Source: DATBLE01 sp963734065 (GTDB lineage: Bacteria > Actinomycetota > Thermoleophilia > Gaiellales > Gaiellaceae). Taken from it: a DNA stretch of 64,000 bases. Shown piece by piece: positions 60,150 through 64,000 of the stretch. The DNA is taken from the NCBI GenBank assembly GCA_963734065.1, contig CAVTFN010000004.1:310001-374000 (forward strand), read 5' to 3'. The notes below the pieces were generated by a model, which worked only from the letters and a program-made list of their open reading frames with translations, was not told where the DNA came from and made no database searches. Position 1 is the stretch's first letter; each line of letters starts with the position of its first letter. A program made the translations under genes and the position numbers.

Positions 60150-63100
60150 ATGGCCGTCTGCCCCAGCTGCGGCGAGGAGAATCCCGACCGTTTCCGGCTC
60201 TGCGGCTTCTGCGGGACGCCGCTCGCAGCCGTACTGCCGCCGCAGGAGGTGCGGAAGACGGTCACCGTCGTCTTCTCCGACCTCAAGGGGTCGACGACCC
60301 TCGGCGAGCGGCTCGACTCGGAATCGCTGCGCGAGGTGATGACGCGCTACTTCGAGGAGATGCGCGGCGCGCTCGAGGAGCACGGCGGCCGGGTCGAGAA
60401 GTACATCGGCGACGCCGTCATGGCCGTCTTCGGGATGCCGAGGACCCGCGAGGACGACGCACTCCGCGCCGTGCGCGCGGCAGCGGAGATGAAGCGACGG
60501 CTCGCTGTCCTGAACGACGAGCTCGAGACGCGCTGGGGCGTCCGGCTGGCGAACCGCACCGGCGTGAACACCGGCGAGGTCGTCGCCGGCGATCCGACCG
60601 CCGACCAGCGGCTCGTCGTCGGCGACACGGTCAACGTCGCGGCCCGCCTCGAGCAGGCGGCGCCGGAGAACGAGGTGCTGGTCGGCGAGCCGACCTACCG
60701 GCTCGTCCGCAACAGCGTCGAGGTCGAGCCGGTCGAGCCGCTCGAGCTGAAGGGCAAGGCCGAGCGGGTCCCCGCCTACCGGCTGCTCTCGGTCGAGGAG
60801 GTCGGCACAGTCCCGCGGCGGCAGCTGCCACTGGTCGGGCGCGAGGCCGAGCTCGGCACCCTCGTCGCCGAGTTCGACGCTGCGGTCGCCGCCGGCTCCT
60901 GCCGGCTGGTGACGATCGTCGCCCAGGCCGGAGTCGGCAAGTCGCGCCTGATCGAGGAGTTCTTCGACCAGATCGCCGCCGGCGCGACCACGCTTCGGGG
61001 ACGCTGTCTGCCGTACGGCCGCGGCATCACCTTCTGGCCGCTGGTCGAGATCGTCCGCGAGGCCGCGTCGATCGTGGACGACGACGCGCCGGACGTGGCC
61101 CGCGGCAAGATCGCGGCGCTGAACGGCGACCCAGCCGTGCTCGACCGCGTCTTGGCTGCGGTCGGGCTCGACGGCGGCGACTTCCCGGTGCCAGAGCTCT
61201 TCTGGGGGGTGCGCAAGCTGGTCGAGAGCATCGCCTCGGAGCGGCCGCTCGCGCTCCGGTTCGACGACATCCACTGGGCCGAGGCGACGCTGCTCGACCT
61301 GGTCGCGCACCTGCGCACGACCATCGACGGCGTGCCGCTGCTCGTGCTCTGTGCGACCCGGCCCGATCTGCTCGAGCGCCGCGACTGGACCGAGGTCTCG
61401 GACGCGACGATCGAGCTGGCTCCGCTCGGGGAGGGCGACGCGAGCCGCGTGATCGAGCACGTGCTGGGGACGGTCGCCGTGCCCGACGCGGTGCGCCGGC
61501 GGATCGTCGAGGCGGCCGAGGGCAATCCCCTGTTCGTCGAGCAGCTCGTCTCGATGCTCGTCGACGAGCAGCTGCTCGTGCTCGGCGAGGACGGCTGGCG
61601 GGCGACGAGCGACCTTTCGGAGGGCCTCGCGCTGCCCGGGTCGATCGAGGCACTGCTGACCGAACGGCTCGAGCTGCTGGCCGACGACCAGCGCGCCGTG
61701 ATCGAGCCTGCCTCCGTGATCGGGCTGAACTTCATGCGCCCGGCGCTGAGCGAGCTCGTCGTCGATCCCGTCCGGCCGGAGCTCCCCTCGCACCTGACGA
61801 CACTCACCCAGAAACAGCTGATCCGGCCGGACCGGCCGACCTCGGCGGACGACTTCCGCTTCGAGCACATCCTCATCCGCGACGCCGCGTACAACCGCGT
61901 GCTCAAGCGGACGCGGGCCAGCCTGCACGAACGGTTCGCGAACTGGGCCGAGCAGGTCAACCGCGACCGGCAGCGGGAAACCGAGTACGAGGAGATCCTC
62001 GGCTACCACCTGGAGCAGGCGTACCGGTACCTCTTCCAGCTCGGCCCGATCGACGACCACGCGCGCACGATCGGCGACCGCGCGGCGGCGAAGCTGGCCG
62101 CCACCGGCCGCCGCGCGTTCGAGCGGGGCGACATGGCGGCCGCCGCCAACCTGCTCGAGCGCGCAACGTCGCTGCTCGAGCCGCTCGATCCGACGCGGCT
62201 CGCGCTCTTCCCCGAGCTGGGCGAGGCGCTGCTCCAGATCGGCGACTTCGCGCACGCGGAGAGCCTGCTTCAGGACGCGGTCGCGACCGCGGAGGTGGCG
62301 AACGAGCCGACGCTCGCAGCGAACGCCGAGCTCGTGCGCATGCTCGTGCTCCTGCTCTCGGGCGACTCTGCAGGGTGGGAAGCCGCTGCGACCAAGGCGG
62401 CCGAGGACGCGATCGAGCTCTGCAGGCGCGCCGGCGACGAGGCCGGCCTCGCCCGAGCGTGGCGACTCCTCGCGTGGATGCACGGGCAGGCCGGGCGCTA
62501 CGAGGACGCCGCGCGCGCGCTCGAGCAGGCGATCGGGTGTGCGCGGAACGCCGGCGACGTCAGGCAGGAGCGGCGGGCGTCGACGCAGTACGCGCTCACG
62601 GTCGTCTACGGACCGACGCCGGTCGACGTCGGCACGACCCGCTGCGAGGAGATCGCCGAGCGCGTCCGCGGCGACCGCCAGGCCGAGGCGGCGATGCTCT
62701 GCGTGCTGGCGCAGCTCGTCGCCATGCAGTACGAGTTCGACCGGGCCCGCGACCTGTACACCCGTGCCCGGGCGATGTTCGAGGAGCTCGGCCTCCGCGT
62801 GGACGCGTCGACGCTCTGCCTGAGCTCGGCCCACGTCGAGCTGCTCGCCGGCGACCACGAGGCGGCCGAGCGCGAGCTACGGCGCGGCTACGACCACCTC
62901 GCCGCGCTCGGCGAGCGGTACCTGCTCTCGTCGGTCGCGGGCCTCCTCGCCGAGACGCTCGTCGCCGCCGGCCGGTTCGACGAGGCCGAGTACGCAGCGC
63001 TGGCGACCGAGGAGCTCGCCGACGAGAGCGACGTCGACGCGCAGTCGCTCTGGCGGTCGACGCGGGCCAGGGTCCTCGCCCACCGGGGATCGCTGGCCGA

Positions 63101-63338
63101 GGCCGAGATGCTCGCCCGCGAGGCCGTCGGCCTGCTCGCTCCGACCGACGGCGTGGTCGCCAAGGTCGCCGCGAGCACCGACCTCGCCCATGTCCTCCTC
63201 CTGGCGGGCCGAGGCGACGAGGCGCTGGCGGTGATCGCCGAGGCGCGGGCGATGGCCGAGCGGAAGGGCAGCCGCGCGATGGTCGACAGCCTCGACGGGC
63301 TAGCCGCCGAGGCTGCCCACACGCGACCCGTCGGCTAG
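60150..63338 (+). CDS. adenylate/guanylate cyclase-domain AAA-TPR regulator
   Basis: 1,062 residues. Zinc ribbon with Cys4, Cys7, Cys18, Cys21. Class III cyclase domain at about 35-215 with metal aspartates in FSDLKGST (Asp44) and EKYIGDAVMAVFG (Asp88) and the substrate/dimer region VVGDTVNVAARLEQ. AAA ATPase with Walker A AQAGVGKS at about 258-265 and RFDDIHWAEA near 370, then TPR-like repeats to the end. Such proteins are large signalling ATPases; whether this cyclase is active is not shown. An in-frame upstream extension overlaps the divergent gene and is rejected. Confidence 0.9.
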   Translation: MAVCPSCGEENPDRFRLCGFCGTPLAAVLPPQEVRKTVTVVFSDLKGSTTLGERLDSESLREVMTRYFEEMRGALEEHGGRVEKYIGDAVMAVFGMPRTREDDALRAVRAAAEMKRRLAVLNDELETRWGVRLANRTGVNTGEVVAGDPTADQRLVVGDTVNVAARLEQAAPENEVLVGEPTYRLVRNSVEVEPVEPLELKGKAERVPAYRLLSVEEVGTVPRRQLPLVGREAELGTLVAEFDAAVAAGSCRLVTIVAQAGVGKSRLIEEFFDQIAAGATTLRGRCLPYGRGITFWPLVEIVREAASIVDDDAPDVARGKIAALNGDPAVLDRVLAAVGLDGGDFPVPELFWGVRKLVESIASERPLALRFDDIHWAEATLLDLVAHLRTTIDGVPLLVLCATRPDLLERRDWTEVSDATIELAPLGEGDASRVIEHVLGTVAVPDAVRRRIVEAAEGNPLFVEQLVSMLVDEQLLVLGEDGWRATSDLSEGLALPGSIEALLTERLELLADDQRAVIEPASVIGLNFMRPALSELVVDPVRPELPSHLTTLTQKQLIRPDRPTSADDFRFEHILIRDAAYNRVLKRTRASLHERFANWAEQVNRDRQRETEYEEILGYHLEQAYRYLFQLGPIDDHARTIGDRAAAKLAATGRRAFERGDMAAAANLLERATSLLEPLDPTRLALFPELGEALLQIGDFAHAESLLQDAVATAEVANEPTLAANAELVRMLVLLLSGDSAGWEAAATKAAEDAIELCRRAGDEAGLARAWRLLAWMHGQAGRYEDAARALEQAIGCARNAGDVRQERRASTQYALTVVYGPTPVDVGTTRCEEIAERVRGDRQAEAAMLCVLAQLVAMQYEFDRARDLYTRARAMFEELGLRVDASTLCLSSAHVELLAGDHEAAERELRRGYDHLAALGERYLLSSVAGLLAETLVAAGRFDEAEYAALATEELADESDVDAQSLWRSTRARVLAHRGSLAEAEMLAREAVGLLAPTDGVVAKVAASTDLAHVLLLAGRGDEALAVIAEARAMAERKGSRAMVDSLDGLAAEAAHTRPVG

Positions 63339-64000
63339 CCGAAGCCGAGCCGTCCGTTCTGGTCGGCCTGGCCGGTGGCGACGAAGCCCGAGTACTTGTC
63401 GCCCGTGAAGGAGGTCAGGCAGATGTGCGTGCTCGGCCCCAGCGGCGACCAGCTGCACTTCGGGATCTTGACGCCGTCGTGGTAGAGCCCGGTCGGGTAG
63501 TAGTGCGCCGGCACACCGGCAGGCAGGAGCGTGACCGTGAACGTGAATGGATTCGTGGCCGAGAACGGCGAGTCCGCCTGCAGCGATGCCGGGATCTCCA
63601 GCACCGTCTCGAGCGCCGGGCACTTCGTGCACAGCGGCGTGGCGGTCGTCGTCTCCTGGACCGACGTCGCGACGCCGAACGCTCCGCCGAGCAACGCATT
63701 GGGCATGACGAACTGGCTGTGCTGCGGCAGCGTCGCAGCCGTCGCGACGTTCTCGCTGCCCCTCAGATAGCTGTTCAGGAGCGAGCCGCCCGCCGACGAG
63801 ACCAGCACCGTCTTCACCGGCTTGCCGATCACGATCCCGGGCAGGTAATTGCTGAGGAAGAGCACCGTCGGGAACGTGGCGACCTTGTCACCGGTCGCCG
63901 GAGCGTCGTACCGAAGAACGACCGAGAACGTGCTTCCCGATTGCAGCTGCTTGACGAAGCAGACCATCAGCCTCGCGTCAGGGCCCTTGGCGCACTCCGG
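63335..64000 (-). CDS. secreted hypothetical protein (N-terminus beyond window)
   Basis: At least 222 residues, open through the window's right edge, so incomplete. Beta-rich, with FSVVLRYDAPATG, NPFTFTVTLLPAGV and three CxxC/Cys-rich spots (CTKCPALE, KCSWSPLGPSTHICLTSF) suggesting disulfides in an exported protein. No family recognised. Its stop overlaps the end of the cyclase-AAA gene by four bases. Confidence 0.65.
   Translation of the reverse strand, partial: PECAKGPDARLMVCFVKQLQSGSTFSVVLRYDAPATGDKVATFPTVLFLSNYLPGIVIGKPVKTVLVSSAGGSLLNSYLRGSENVATAATLPQHSQFVMPNALLGGAFGVATSVQETTTATPLCTKCPALETVLEIPASLQADSPFSATNPFTFTVTLLPAGVPAHYYPTGLYHDGVKIPKCSWSPLGPSTHICLTSFTGDKYSGFVATGQADQNGRLGFG

Noticed and set aside
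60126..62858. Long open frame on the minus strand opposite the cyclase-AAA gene
   Set aside because: It is the usual antisense shadow of a high-GC gene: Arg/Ala/Glu-rich with no motif, whereas the plus strand has clear domains throughout.
1..64000. tRNA, rRNA or other stable RNA genes
   Set aside because: No cloverleaf-like segment with a matching T-loop, and no rRNA stretch, was recognised by eye on either strand; a covariance-model scan would be decisive.

Overview
High-GC (about 70 %) chromosomal DNA from an actinobacterium. Many GTG starts, tightly overlapping genes, a TAnnnT box 5-10 nt before many start codons (leaderless mRNAs), large LuxR-type and cyclase-AAA regulators and GT87/MMPL envelope proteins fit a soil member of the class Thermoleophilia (Gaiellales/Solirubrobacterales); this placement is inference from style, since no marker gene such as rRNA is present. 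No tRNA, rRNA, CRISPR array, insertion sequence or phage gene was seen, and no stretch over 300 bases lacks a gene.

Layout. (1) 1-12.1 kb: small-molecule catabolism: end of a zinc alcohol dehydrogenase, a DUF6625 glycosyltransferase-like protein, two SDRs, a VOC protein with acetoacetyl-CoA synthetase, an amidohydrolase, a bicupin with a cupin-type XRE regulator, a secreted beta-helix protein, a GMC oxidoreductase and a sugar-isomerase-like TIM barrel. (2) 12.2-20.8 kb, minus strand: a branched-chain-amino-acid-type ABC importer (binding protein, LivH-LivM fused permease, LivG, LivF) with a core-MetE-like methyltransferase, an AraC regulator and a LigM/DesA-like tetrahydrofolate-dependent O-demethylase. 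(3) 21.0-24.9 kb, plus strand: 2-oxoacid dehydrogenase E1 alpha and beta, then a second alpha-beta pair fused through a translated copy of a dispersed repeat. (4) 25.0-29.3 kb: three-subunit molybdenum hydroxylase (large, 2Fe-2S, FAD) plus an NAD-dependent dehydrogenase. (5) 29.3-37.7 kb: the most interesting locus. A split PEP-synthase-type phosphotransferase whose two subunits have the sizes and domains of phenylphosphate synthase diverges from an overlapping operon: DUF6282 hydrolase, GalB-like hydratase, LigK-like aldolase, catechol-2,3-dioxygenase-type enzyme, and MetF fused in frame to a second LigM/DesA-like demethylase. This reads as a pathway for methoxylated aromatics (lignin monomers) with meta ring cleavage. 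(6) 37.7-49.1 kb: GMC oxidoreductase, a frameshifted MMPL-hydrolase fusion, small proteins, a LuxR-family LAL regulator, an orphan ABC binding protein, an alpha/beta hydrolase and a NarL-type gene remnant. (7) 49.1-54.3 kb: quinone oxidoreductase diverging from a second copy of the phosphotransferase large subunit, a frameshifted HMGL/carboxyltransferase-like gene and a HAD phosphatase. (8) 54.5-64.0 kb: envelope and regulation: secreted proteins, GT87 and GT2 glycosyltransferases, an ECF sigma factor with an extracytoplasmic tail, YdcF-like protein, Ig-like repeat protein and a cyclase-AAA-TPR regulator.

A dispersed palindromic repeat built from GGGACTGTCCC and GGGGTCAGACCCC units occurs at six sites, always at gene 3' ends. 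It supplies stop codons or C-terminal tails and in one case an in-frame linker. Taken together the window suggests a specialist in aromatic/methoxy compounds that moves methyl groups to tetrahydrofolate and may activate phenolic substrates by phosphorylation.
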